Assembly: GCF_036711975.1 (NCBI RefSeq)
Contig: NC_091967.1
Coordinates: forward strand, 24,676,001-24,740,000
Source of the DNA: Onthophagus taurus
Taxonomy: Eukaryota > Arthropoda > Insecta > Coleoptera > Scarabaeidae
Length of the DNA: 64,000 nucleotides
Direction of reading: 5' to 3'
Below the pieces are notes generated by a model that was not told where the DNA came from, made no database searches, and saw only the letters and a list, made by a program, of their open reading frames with translations. Shown here piece by piece: positions 45,600-56,050 of the stretch (the first letter of the stretch is position 1; each line of letters opens with the position of its first letter). The position numbers and the translations under genes were made by a program.

Positions 45600-46026
45600 A
45601 ACTGTTGGATGTTAAATATGACAATTGATGAAGAATATAGAATGTAATTCGCTGCTTTTTCGTTTAAATTTTCTTAGTTAAGAAAGAGTAACTAGAGCCT
45701 TACACAAACCGTCCTCCACGAATCCAAAGGAAAAATATAACGGGTCGCTAGTAGGGGCTGCAAGGCAGTTTTTAAACACAGTAGTAGCAGCGAAGGAGTT
45801 GGTGCAACTTGATTGGGGCAACTGGAAGGGGTCTGGGACAACTGGGCTGTTGCTCTGCTGTTGTCTGGAGCGATGTGGTTCGCGTGTAGGTTTAAAATAA
45901 TCGTTAGGGCAGGTTCAAATATTCGTCGGGGGTAGGTTCAAATCATCTTCGTGTGCAGGTTCTAATTTGCCGGATACAGGTTTTAATTTATTATCGGGGG
46001 CAGGTTCAATTCAACGGGGTCACCAA
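45600..46026 (-). other. Gypsy 5' leader
   Basis: Untranslated leader between the 5' LTR and gag. It contains about five degenerate copies of GCAGGTTC(A/T)AAT(T/C) at 45890-46015 and the primer-binding region beside the LTR. Confidence 0.6.
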
Positions 46027-46190
46027 TAAAGAGTTGTAGTTAATATAATTTAAACTCTTTTAAAAAATCAAAACGCAAAGACGTGTTGACTTACTGAATG
46101 TTTGTAATCGAATAATTTACATCAAAAATATTAACAAAATGGTAACACAGCAATTTGTTAAGTTTGGGTAATTGGGCTGTGTACGCCACA
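46027..46190 (-). repeat. Gypsy 5' LTR
   Basis: 164 bases, starting TGTGGCGTACACAGCC and ending CAACTCTTTA in minus sense; followed on the outside by AAACC. Confidence 0.9.
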
Positions 46191-46195
46191 AAACC

Positions 46196-47198
46196 CTTGT
46201 AGGCTTCACGCAGTGCCGTTTGTGCTTAAGGCTTATTCAATACACAATTCCTAGTTCTTATCTCATATTCCATCTTCCTTTACCATGATGGTATCGCAAT
46301 ATCCGTCGATTTTGAGGATCCTTTGCAAGTTTCGTAACAATTCTTATTTTTTCTCGTCTTATACTCACTTAAAAAATAAATGCAGGAACAAACTTTCAAG
46401 GATAAGTTCGAACCTTAGACTGTATTTGTCATTTTCTGAAATGTGTATTACACTATTTGTGCATAACTGGTAAAAATAAAAATGTCTCTATGTTACAGTG
46501 TTATTACTATACGTGCATGTAAATATTAGTAATTATATATGGTGGAAGTAGAGTACGGGGAGCATTGATTATAGGTTACTATAGAATAGAGTATCTGTAG
46601 GACCTCCTTGACAGAAAGGTTACATAATGGATCATTTCAAGTAAAGAGGATCTAAAAAATTGTTGTAAGGGACGAACATTTTTTAGGATTTAACAAAAAA
46701 GAGTAATGTTATTCGTTAGTCTTACGTTAACACTTGCATATATTAAATATTGATTCTTATGCTTTAATTTTAGTTTAAACAAATCTTTCTTTTTAACTTA
46801 ATTATTTCGGATTTGGAGGGTTAAAATTTCAATAAAACTACATAATTTTTTTTGTTTTCAAAGAGACATGTCAGATGTAATTAATGTCTTAACGAAGTAA
46901 CAACGTAAACTCTCGACTAATAACAATACATAAATAAATATATTTATATATAAAACATGGGTTTACAAGATTGGGTTATTATTAATTTTTTTTAATAATT
47001 ATTATAAACATCTAAGTAATTCTCTACAAATTAAGTAATTATCGTAAATTTTTTTTTAGGAACAGCTCACTGATTAATCGTAAAATCTAGATACGATAGT
47101 AAATTAAAGCTAAAGCGTTCACCCCAATGAAGAGAGAAGAAAAAATAGTAAACGTAAAAATACACGAATGAAACATAAATCTTCTCAAAATTTATATA
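46196..47198. other. intergenic, unassigned
   Basis: AT-rich. The right part (about 46950-47198) may be the 3' UTR of the hypothetical gene on the minus strand. No transposon recognised. Confidence 0.3.
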
Positions 47199-47543
47199 TT
47201 AAGAGTGACCCCAGCCTTTCGTAAGTCTTTTCCATAAGCTAGGTTTGTCGACGTTGGCCGAAGGCGGTTGATCCGTTCGAATCTGCTCTAAAAATCCAAC
47301 GTTTGTATCGTTTTGGGTTTCGTTTGAAGCATCTCCTATTTCCCGTAAATCGCGCATCATCTTTTTTCGAATTGTTTTTTTCATACTTAAATGTCTTTCC
47401 AATGTTTTATATTTATGTTTGATCTTTGTTTCTGCATTATTATCTAAGGAAATTTTTTGGGCTTCTTTCTCTTCTATGCTATAACCCCAAACGTCTCGAA
47501 CATCGCGAATTTTTCTTTCGTTGTTTCCGGACATTTTCATCAT
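47199..47543 (-). CDS. hypothetical charged protein, 114 aa
   Basis: An open exon on the minus strand preceded by a strong acceptor (a T-rich tract ending TTTTTTTTTAG at 47549), so a 5' exon, probably non-coding, is expected upstream. From the first ATG at 47543: MMKMSGNNERKIRDVRDVWG, a Lys/Arg/Glu-rich helical middle (KHKYKTLERHLSMKKTIRKK) and a C-terminus PSLWKRLTKGWGHS. There is no signal peptide or membrane segment. I recognise no family. Support comes from codon-like composition, the splice site and lack of transposon similarity. The third ATG (47534, MSGNNERK) is an equally plausible start. Confidence 0.5.
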   Translation of the reverse strand: MMKMSGNNERKIRDVRDVWGYSIEEKEAQKISLDNNAETKIKHKYKTLERHLSMKKTIRKKMMRDLREIGDASNETQNDTNVGFLEQIRTDQPPSANVDKPSLWKRLTKGWGHS

Positions 47544-47549
47544 AAAACC

Positions 47550-48280
47550 TAAAAAAAAACAAAACAAAAATTATTAGAAAAACTATGAATCTATTCATAA
47601 AATAATGATATTTTAATTGTTTTAAAGTTACGTTTTTAAGTTTTATTGGCTTTTATATGCAAATAGATTTTTTTAAGAAGATAAAAACAAGAAATAATTC
47701 AAATATTTAGCGCAATAGAATATATCAAATTCAGTGTAATAACATTGTGTATTAACTGTCACATTTTTTTAGTTTTTTGACCTTTATTATTATTTTTTGT
47801 TACCAGTTATTAAAAATGAAACCTTGAAGGCGATTATCTCGAGAACACAAACCTATCTTTTATTTCTACTTAAAATTAATTTTTCTATGGTAAATATAAG
47901 GTACTTTTTATAGTTATAAAAGTTTAAAGTCAATTATTTCAAAACAAAATCTAATTGAGAAAAAGTATTCCTTCATTTCGTCTTAAAATTGGCTGTTACA
48001 AATCGGATTTCAGTTACATCATCGACTTTTGAATCACTGCATGCAAGGTAAGTATATAAAATACCAAAAGTTGCCAAGCCACCGATGGCGATTTTGAGTA
48101 ATGTAAATGGTTACTAAATCTAAAAAAGAGCTTACAAGAAGGTAACTTCAACTATAAGATGTGCATGACGAATAACAAATTACAGTTAATGTCAACAATG
48201 ATGACGAGTAATTAATGTTAATGTTAAGCATTAACAGTTTTAATAAATAATTCTATTATTGAATAACATAAATACGAAAC
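47550..48280. other. upstream region of the hypothetical gene
   Basis: Non-coding, AT-rich. It should contain an upstream exon and promoter of the minus-strand gene, but neither can be placed. Confidence 0.3.
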
Positions 48281-48284
48281 GAAG

Positions 48285-48540
48285 CTCATAGGCATATGAA
48301 AGTGATGATCTGGTCAGAAACTTGTATCCCTCAATATCTACGGAAGACATTCACAACGAACTAAAGGAAAGAAGTTTCAAAACTATCAAAGTAATTCATG
48401 AGATATGCAATGGCAGGCATAATAGCTTATCAACGATATATATGATATGTGTCAATTGTGTTTCAACATGAAGATACAGTAGTAATAAGGAGCTCTGCAT
48501 GATATGCACAGGAGACTACCTAAATGCAAACTGCGCTATA
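48285..48540 (+). pseudogene. Jockey-like LINE gag, part before insertion
   Basis: Translation gives SISTEDIHNELKERSFKTIK (gag RNA-binding region) and, near 48495, CMICTGDYLNANC, a CCHC zinc knuckle. The frame is cut at a TA and resumes at 51935 with FKDTKCVNCKYKNPTSY, the next knuckle. Confidence 0.8.
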
Positions 48541-51500
48541 CCGTATTTTCTCGAATGTAATCCGCACCTTTTTTACAAATTTTATGTGCTCTAAAATCAA
48601 ATGCGGATTACAATCGGCGCGGATTAGATTCGCAGTCGTATAGTTGCAATTTGGAAAATAGTAAAATAAAATCACATTATAACAATAATACTTTATTAAG
48701 GGTTTTAGAACGATATTTACATTTATTATTATTATTATTATTCGGATCAATACGGATCAATTCGCATTATACAAAACTTCTTAAATGATGTTATAATATT
48801 GTTTTTGTAATTCGCTACGGTAATGGAAGCTATAACAGTACTCAAACGGGTGCTGTAATGAGACTCCTTACAGCATCCGATGCTGTAATGAGATTTTAGT
48901 GACATTTTATGGAACCAGTTCAAGTTGGTGACATTGGGTCATTAATTTGTCTAGTTGTCAATGTAACAATTTTTGTCTATGGATGTTTAAACACGTTCTT
49001 AGCATCGAATACAAAGTCCACAATGATGAGGACATTGACTCAGAGCAATTTCTCTTATTTTGGGAGGTGTACATCAAACATTTTTTTCAGGTGAATATGT
49101 TTTGTGTTTTGACAGTTTCTAATTGTCAATTCAAAGTTTCTATTTTCAAGTGTTCCGGTGTTACCAACTGCTACATACCTATTTCCCTACATTGCCAAAA
49201 TTTAGTTTATTTTTGTTAAAAAAAAGTATAAAAACGCGAATTACAAAAAATAGCATAAAAAACACGTTTCATAGGACTTAAAGCACTCATTCATTAAAAA
49301 ACTCGTGGCTTCGCCACTTGTTTTTCAACTTGAATTCGTGCATTTCAAGCGTGTCTTACGAAACTTGTTTTTTAATATACTATTTTGTAATTCGCTACGG
49401 TAATGGAAGCTATAACAGTACTCAAACGGGTGCTGTAATGAGACTCCTTACAGCATCCGATGCTGTAATGAGATTTTAGTAACATTTTATGGAACCAGTT
49501 CAAGTTGGTAACATTGAGTCATTAATTTTTCTAGTTGTCAATGTGACAATTTTTGTCTATGGATGTTTAAACACGTTCTTAGCATCGAATACAAAGTCCA
49601 CAATGATGAGGACATTGACTCTGAGCAATTTCTCTTATTTTGGGAGGTGTACATCAAACATTTTTTTCAGGTGAATATATTTTGTGTTTTGACAGTTTCT
49701 AATTGTCAATTCAAAGATTCTATTTTCAAGTGTTCCGGTGTTACCAACTGCTACATACCTATTTCCCTACATTGCCAAAATTTACTTTATTTTTGTTAAA
49801 AAAAAGTATAAAAACGCGAATTACAAAAAATAGCATAAAAAACACGTTTCATAAGACTTAAAGCACTCATTCATTAAAAAACTCGTGGCTTCGCCACTCG
49901 TTTTTCAACTTGAATTCGTGCATTTCAAGCGTGTCTTACGAAACTTGTTTTTTAATATACTATTTTGTAATTCGCGACGGTAATGGAAGCTATAACAGTA
50001 CTCAAACGGGTGCTGTAATGAGACTCTTTACAGCATCCGATGCTGTAATGAGATTTTAGTAACATTTTATGGAACCAGTTCAAGTTAGTGACATTGGGTC
50101 ATTAATTTTTCTAGTTGTCAATGTGACAATTTTTGTCTATGGATGTTTAAACCCGTTCTTAGCATCAAATACAAGGTCCACAATGATGAGGACATGGACT
50201 CTGAGCAATTTCTCTTATTTTGGGAGGTGTGCATCAAACATTTTTTTCAGGTGAACATATTTTGTGTTTTGACAGTTTCTAATTGTCAATTCAAAGTTTC
50301 TATTTTCAAGTGTTCCGGTGTTACCAACTGCTACATACCTATTTCCCTACATTGCCAAAATTTACTTTATTTTTGTTAAAAAAAAGTATAAAAACGCGAA
50401 TTACAAAAAATGTCATAAAAAACACGTTTCATAAGACTTAAAGCACTCATTCATTAAAGAACTCGTGGCTTCGCCACTCATTTTTCAACTTGAGTTCGTG
50501 CATTTCAAACGTGTCTTACGAAACTTGTTTTTTAATATACTATTATAATATTGCTTTCAGGGATCGTTTTCCATGTCGCCTACACTAACTGAGCAAGTTC
50601 AGAAGCTCCTTTAATTGCTCCCGGTTTTGTTAATTCTCGAGTTTGTTAATATACATATACATACACAGGTTGTAGTATGGATGTTATTCCACCAGGTATT
50701 ATTATTATGACAAGAAGTCTAAACCAAGGGCAATCAGTCTATGATTAATTAATATCTTTATTTAATAATCCTCCTGGTCTAAGACTCCATACTTGTCTTA
50801 ATCATTCCATCATCAGCTTTTCCATTATCCATCCTTTTTGTTGTGTTCAGAATGGTTTTTCTCGCAATATTAATAATGACTGCAATTTTTCCCTATCACT
50901 TGTTACTGATAACATCAATGTTATTGTTGCAATATGTTGTTGCAATATATGTTGTTGCAATTTTTCGCAACCACTCGTTTATACAGAAATTTCCCACACA
51001 CCTCTTCTTTCCTGTGTATAATTGGGTGGCATATCCAGATATACTACCATTTCGTTGACATTTACAGTTTGAGACAAATTGATTTTTCAAATTGAATTTT
51101 CTTGAAAAACATTAGGAGTGTGGCAACCTCCCTTTTTAAATTGTCCCACAAGGAGCTTTTGGGAAATTGTAGTTCTGCGCCTCAACGATAACACCATTCG
51201 CCGCATAAATCCCACAGTCCAACCTTAGCTAGTATTAAAATTTTTTTAGTCCCTCCTTTCGTTTTTCTTGAGAGAACTAGAAAACTGCCTCGTCAATTTC
51301 ATGAAATCATCTCTTCTTTGGCCCGGTAAATTTTTTGCACGATGCCTCACAGTCTGCAATAGCTGCCTTGTTTTTCCGCAACAGCAGCAACGTTACTCTC
51401 ATTAACAGCAATAATTGTACCAGCTTTTCGATTTTCTTAACGCTAACTTAATAACATCTCTTTAAACTTTGCTGTATAGAAGAACAGATTTTTTATTTAT

Positions 51501-51932
51501 TTTATTTATTAGATTTTATTTTTCTTTTAGATTTTTGCTACTTTTTTTTATAATTACGCTATTATATGTATAATTAAACACACACCACGTTCGAGCTACT
51601 ACGAGGGCAGTATATGAACGGAATTCGTGCTGGGCATTACTATTTATTTTTAAAATTATATGTATTTTCCAATTTTTTCTGGCTTGGTAAATTTAAAGTC
51701 TAGTCTAATAAAAACTCGTCGTAAGCAAGGTTTCTTTAGGTACATCAGCGTCAGTCAACAGAAAAAATATATATTTATGGTTAACAACAAGCATTGCATC
51801 GTTTTGGTGTTGTCGAATTACTCAAAGAAAGATGCGGATTACATTCGCAAACTAAATTTTTTTACCACTATGCATTTTTAAAATCGGGGTGCGGATTAGA
51901 TTCGAGTGCGGATAAGATTCGAGAAAATACGG
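48541..51932. mobile_element. 3.4-kb TA-flanked element with CCGTATTTTCTCGAAT ends
   Basis: Flanked by TA (48539-48540 and 51933-51934). The terminal inverted repeat begins CCGTATTTTCTCGAAT and runs about 26 bases with three mismatches. Subterminal GCGGATTA-ATTCG words repeat several times at both ends. Removal restores the gag frame of the host LINE exactly. No transposase is recognised; 1.74 kb of the length is the 580-bp trimer. The superfamily is uncertain, with Tc1/mariner or pogo-like suggested by the TA target. Confidence 0.85.
48802..50542 (+). repeat. exact tandem trimer of a 580-bp hairpin-bearing unit, 11-bp flanking repeats
   Basis: Units 48802-49382, 49383-49962 and 49963-50542 (581, 580 and 580 bases) are about 97% alike by eye. 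The block is flanked by TTATAATATTG on both sides (48791-48801 and 50543-50553), consistent with a target duplication for the whole trimer. Each unit holds a direct pair GCTGTAATGAGA, a small ACAGCATC/GATGCTGT hairpin and a short broken frame (MEPVQVGDIGSLI...). Near its end is a ~160-base palindrome that crosses the unit boundary (49235-49396 and 49815-49976), with arms from CGCGAATTACAAAA to TTTTGTAATTCGC and tip GTGGCTTCGCCAC. The third copy of the palindrome (from 50395) is cut short at the outer edge. Confidence 0.9.
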
Positions 51933-51934
51933 TA

Positions 51935-52720
51935 TTTAAAGACACCAAGTGCGTTAATTGTAAATATAAGAACCCGACTAGTTACATCACGAAAGTGACT
52001 GCCCAAGCATAACAAATTGTTCCTAATATAAGAAAGCCTGGGATATTTTATGCTCAGAGCATGTAATTGAAACCAGCAAAGTCAGCGCTTGTCTAATCGA
52101 TATCCGAACCATCTGTAATATAGATAATGCCGAGCATGATGAAAATAGTAGATCGATGCTATTCAATACTTTGCAAATTAGAAACCAGGACCAACAATAA
52201 AATAATTAGGAACCAAAAGGTATTTTAAACAAAAAGACGACCTTAAAGTTTTCTGGAATACAGTACATAGTTATCTTTTTGAAATACACGTGGAAAGTAA
52301 TAATAACTCAAATACGACATTATAACACTTACTTCACCACTCATCCGAACTGCAAAGAGAGGAGATAAAACTTACATTAATTGGAATTAAGTCATCAAAA
52401 CAATGGCACTGTTTACTACTAGCCAAGACATAACAAAAAAAGAAGAATACTTAACTCTCCTGGTACAATTAGGAGAAAGATTTATTGCTGGCGAGAACTA
52501 TAACTAACACGTGAATTACAACTCCAGGCTAACTACGTCTAAAGAAGGAGAATTAAAAACCGATACTATTATAGGACTATAGACTATTATAAGAAATGAT
52601 ACCGAGAAACTCCCTGACTTCCTTATCACCAGCAAAGTTTTTTGTAACTTCACGCTTCTAGTATTGATGAAAGTTAGAGTGATTTTACGGAAAGCATATC
52701 CGGCATATCTAGCCAGCCAG
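51935..52720 (+). pseudogene. Jockey-like LINE gag end and endonuclease
   Basis: Continues gag with KCVNCKYKNPTSY. After 52,230 in broken frames it gives endonuclease text: LVQLGERFIAGENYN with downstream HVNYNSRLTTSKEGE (compare the G-RFI-GGDYNAKH--WGSRL--KG-EL motif of Jockey) and IRNDTEKLPDFLIT. The catalytic Asp of GDYN is replaced (ENYN). Decayed. Confidence 0.75.
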
Positions 52721-52910
52721 TATGGTTATAATTTGTGGTACATTTCTGAAGACCAACATAACGCAATAATGTGACCCTACATTGCCACATTATTGCGATA
52801 TTTGAATAAAAATGAAATTAATAAGAAAGCTGATTAGATATGTCAACTTATTTGGATCCAAGATACAAAATGAAGTCTTTTGATGCTGACTTAACTAACA
52901 AAGCAACTCT
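52721..52910 (+). pseudogene. hAT transposase fragment, left of satellite array
   Basis: The last 60 bases read STYLDPRYKMKSFDADLTNK followed by ATLK. LDPRYK at 52852-52869 is a hAT/zBED transposase hallmark. The reading continues two or three codons into the satellite and hits its TAA. Upstream, TLPHYCDI-type text resembles the same protein at 30.95 kb. Confidence 0.75.
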
Positions 52911-54929
52911 AAAAAGAGAATACTTTAATTAATAATTGGTGATATTTCCACAAGGATCCTTCAAGAAATGAATTTTATAGCGAATTTTTAAAACTTAAAC
53001 GGCGAAAATTGCAAAATTCGTAAAAATGGTTGAATATTTCAAAAATTTATTTCTCAAGAATTGAAAGTGATTTTTCAAAACGGCTTCTTACATTAAAAAG
53101 AGGATACTTTAATTAATAATTGGCGATATTTCCACAAGGATCCTTCAAGAAATGAATGTTATAGCAAATTTTGAAAGTTATCGATAAAAATTGCAACATC
53201 GAAAATGTTATCAAAACTTCAAATATTGTTTTCTCAAAAACTAAAAGCTATTTTTCAAAACGGGTTGGTTCATTGGAAAGAGGACACTTTTATTAACATT
53301 TTGGGAAATTTTCATACTCATATTCCAAGAAATGGATTTTATACGAATTTTTAAAACTTAATCGGCGAAAATTGCAAAATTCGAAAAAATTTTCGATCTT
53401 TCAAAAATTTATTTCTCAAGAACTGAAAGTGATTTTTCAAAACGGCTTTTTACATTAAAAAGAGGATACTTTAATTAATAATTGGCGATATTTGCACAAG
53501 GATCCTTCAAGAAATGAATTTTATAGCGAATTTCGGAAGTTATCGATGAAAATTGCAACATCGAAAATTTTATCAAAACGTCAAATAATTTTTTTTCGAA
53601 AACTAAATGTTATTTTTCAAAACAGGTTGGTTCATTGGAAAGAGGACACTTTTGTTAACACTTTGGGAAATTTTCATACTCATATTCCAAGAAATGGGTT
53701 TTATACGAATTTTTAAAACTTAATCGACGAAAATTGCAAAATTCGTAAAAATGGTTGATTATTTAAAAAATTTATTTCTCAAGAACTAAACGTGATTTTT
53801 CTAAACGGCTTGTTACATTAAAAAGAGGATACTTTAATTAATAATTGGTGATATTTCCACAAGGATCCTTCAAGAAATGAATTTTATAGCGAATTTCGAA
53901 AGTTATCGATGAAAATTGCAACATCGAAAATTTTATCAAAACGTCAAATATTGTTTTTTCAAAAACTAAAAGTTATTTTTCAAAACGGATTCGTTCATTG
54001 GAAAAAAGACACTTTTATTAACACTTTGGGAAATTTTTATACTCATATTCTATGAATTGGATTTTATACGAATTTTTAAAATTTATTTGACGAAAATTGC
54101 AAAATTCGAAAAAATTGTCGATTATTTCAAAAATTTATTTCTCAAGAACTTAAAGTGATTTTTCAAAACGGCTTTTTACATTAAAAAGAGGATACTTCAA
54201 TTAATAATTGGTGATATTTCCACAAGGATCCTTCAAGAAATGAATTTTATAGCGAATTTCGAAAGTTATCGATGAAAATTGCAACATCGAAAATTTTATC
54301 AAAATTTCAAATATTGTTTTTTCAAAAACTATTAGTTATTTTTCAAAACGGGTTGGTTCATTGGAAAAAGGACACTTTTATTAACATTTCGGGAAATTTT
54401 CATACTCATTCCAAATAATGGATTTAATACGAATTTTTAAAAGTTAATCGGCGATAATTGGAAAATTAAAAAAAATTGTCGATTATTTCAAAAATTTATT
54501 TCTCAAAAACTAAAAGCGATTTTTCAAAACTGCTTTTTGCATTAAAAAGAGGATACTTTAATTAATAATTGGTGATATTTCCGCAAGGATCCTTTAAGAA
54601 ATTAATTTTATAGCTAATTTTGAAAATTATCGATGAAAATTGCAACATCGATAATTTTACAAAACTTCAAATATTGTTTTCTCAAAAACTCAATGTTATT
54701 TTTCAAAACCTGTCGGTTCATTTTAAAGAGGACACTCTTATTAACACTTTGGCAAATTTTCATACTCATATTCCAAGAATTGGATTTTATACGAATTTTT
54801 AAAACTTTATCGGCGAAAATTGCAAAATTCGAAAAAATTGTCGATTATTTCAAAAATCTATTTCTCAAGAACTAAAAGTGATTTTTCAAAACGGCTTTTT
54901 GCATTAAAAAGAGTATACTTTAATTAATA
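52911..54929 (+). repeat. ~363-bp dimeric satellite array, about 5.5 copies
   Basis: Marker GATACTTTAATTAATAATTGG recurs at about 53102, 53465, 53828, 54191 and 54554 (spacing about 363), with a shortened first unit from 52916. Each unit contains two related halves of about 181 bases: one with CTCAAAAACTAAAAGTTATT and a GGGTTGGTTCATTGGAAAGA tract, the other with CTCAAGAACTGAAAGTGATT and CGGCTTTTTGCATTAAAAAG. The resulting open frames of 60-80 codons are by-products. Confidence 0.95.
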
Positions 54930-55260
54930 ATCGAAAGTGATAACAGCGACAGTTCTGTTAGTAATGAACCTGATGATGAATTACAAGCGAAGAGAAGAAA
55001 ACTGGACGAAACTGCAACAAGAGATTTTATATATCGTATTGGGATTGTTACGATGAGGTTGCTAATGATAAATAAAGTTGTATTAAATGAAAAAGTCCTA
55101 TTGGGGTTGAACTTGATTATTATCTGTAGTGTCCAACACCTAAAAGAGATACTAATTCCTGTGAATGGTGCAGTACTAAGTGATAGGTTTTTAATATCCG
55201 TCCAAAGCTGGACCAAGCAAGTAAATGTCGTTTATGCTATTTTGGCTTGGCAGATATCTC
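54930..55260 (+). pseudogene. hAT transposase fragment, right of satellite array
   Basis: Reads SDNSDSSVSNEPDDELQAKR-like acidic text with RRKLDETATRD, then in a shifted frame a degenerate CPTPKRDTN--EW segment. This resembles the start of the hAT C-terminal dimerisation domain (P---RD-NPL-WW). Nucleotides 55128-55210 recur at 60092-60175. Confidence 0.7.
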
Positions 55261-56050
55261 ATAGATAATTCTTAAACAGGTTTGACAAATTTACTCAAAC
55301 TGGATCTGTTGAAATTTAAACATAATAACCAGCACTGAGAAGTTTAAATGAAACCACTCAAGTGGAAGTGTTATTTCGGCATAAATTTGTTATGCCAGAT
55401 TTCTGGTGCAACAAAAATATCTTCAGATTCTATTCCCAAAAATAAACCTTTATAAATTCCATTCTTATAAATTGCAAATACATTAAGAGCTCACTGGAGA
55501 CGGTTTTGACAGAACAGTACAGCTTTGTGAGGAATTTTTATTTATATGAATTTGTAAGTAAACATAACTGTAGATATTGGAGTAACGAAAATCCTCATCT
55601 GACTGTAGAAAGATACACTCAGTAATATAAAAAAACGAATGGGCATGAGATTGGTTCATCATTTAGTAGTGGAAATCTAAATAGCGAAATATATTTGGAT
55701 ATGTCAAAAAAGACTATTAATCCGCTAATTGCCAAAGATCTTGAAAATTATTGGATCGTATTTGATGAAGATGAATATCATTTTGTAGTTCTTCCTCAAA
55801 ACATTGCTCCACTGAGGCAATTTTACAATTTACTTTAGACAATGTATTTCCAAATAAATGTATAGAACGAAGTGGACTTATAGAATGGTCAGCCAGATCG
55901 CGTGATTTGATACCACTAGACTTTTTTCTATGGGGTTATTAAAAGTCTGTTGCATTTATCCCTCAACCTAAAAATGTAGAAGAATTTGGTCAGAGGATTA
56001 TTGCAATATATCGTGGTACGCAGTAGTAGTAAACAAAGGCCATACTGAAT
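55261..56050 (+). pseudogene. second mariner-type transposase, heavily decayed
   Basis: In broken frames: RYWSNENPHLTVERYTQ (about 55575-55625), IGSSFSSGNLNSEIYLDM, and ERSGLIEWSARSRDLIPLDF continuing FLWGY (about 55868-55940). The last is the WSARSPDLTPLDFFLWG signature of IS630/mariner-type transposases. Many stops. No terminal repeats found. Confidence 0.7.

Larger units (their letters stand above)
41802..46190 (-). mobile_element. Gypsy LTR retrotransposon, full-length but inactive
   Basis: A 4.4-kb element in minus orientation with two LTRs, a 5-bp AAACC duplication, a primer-binding region next to the 5' LTR (TTGGTGACCCCGTTG) and a purine-rich tract (AAAGGGGGAGTAAC) just before the 3' LTR. 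Coding order on the minus strand is gag, protease, RT, RNase H (deleted), integrase. The two LTRs are nearly identical apart from a ~31-base extra segment in the left one, so the insertion is not ancient. Frameshifts in gag, between protease/RT and RT, and near the integrase end make it inactive. Confidence 0.95.

Noticed and set aside
48802..50542. Hammerhead-ribozyme retrozyme
   Set aside because: The trimer arrangement suggested a retrozyme, but I could not find the CTGATGA and GAAA core on either strand. A covariance-model search would settle it.
53492..54875. Open frames of 60-80 codons repeated in the satellite arrays (similar frames at 30136-30691, 58858-59402 and 62928-63182)
   Set aside because: They arise from the ~363-bp repeat itself, differ by frame between copies and begin at arbitrary ATGs; no protein family or selection for coding is visible.
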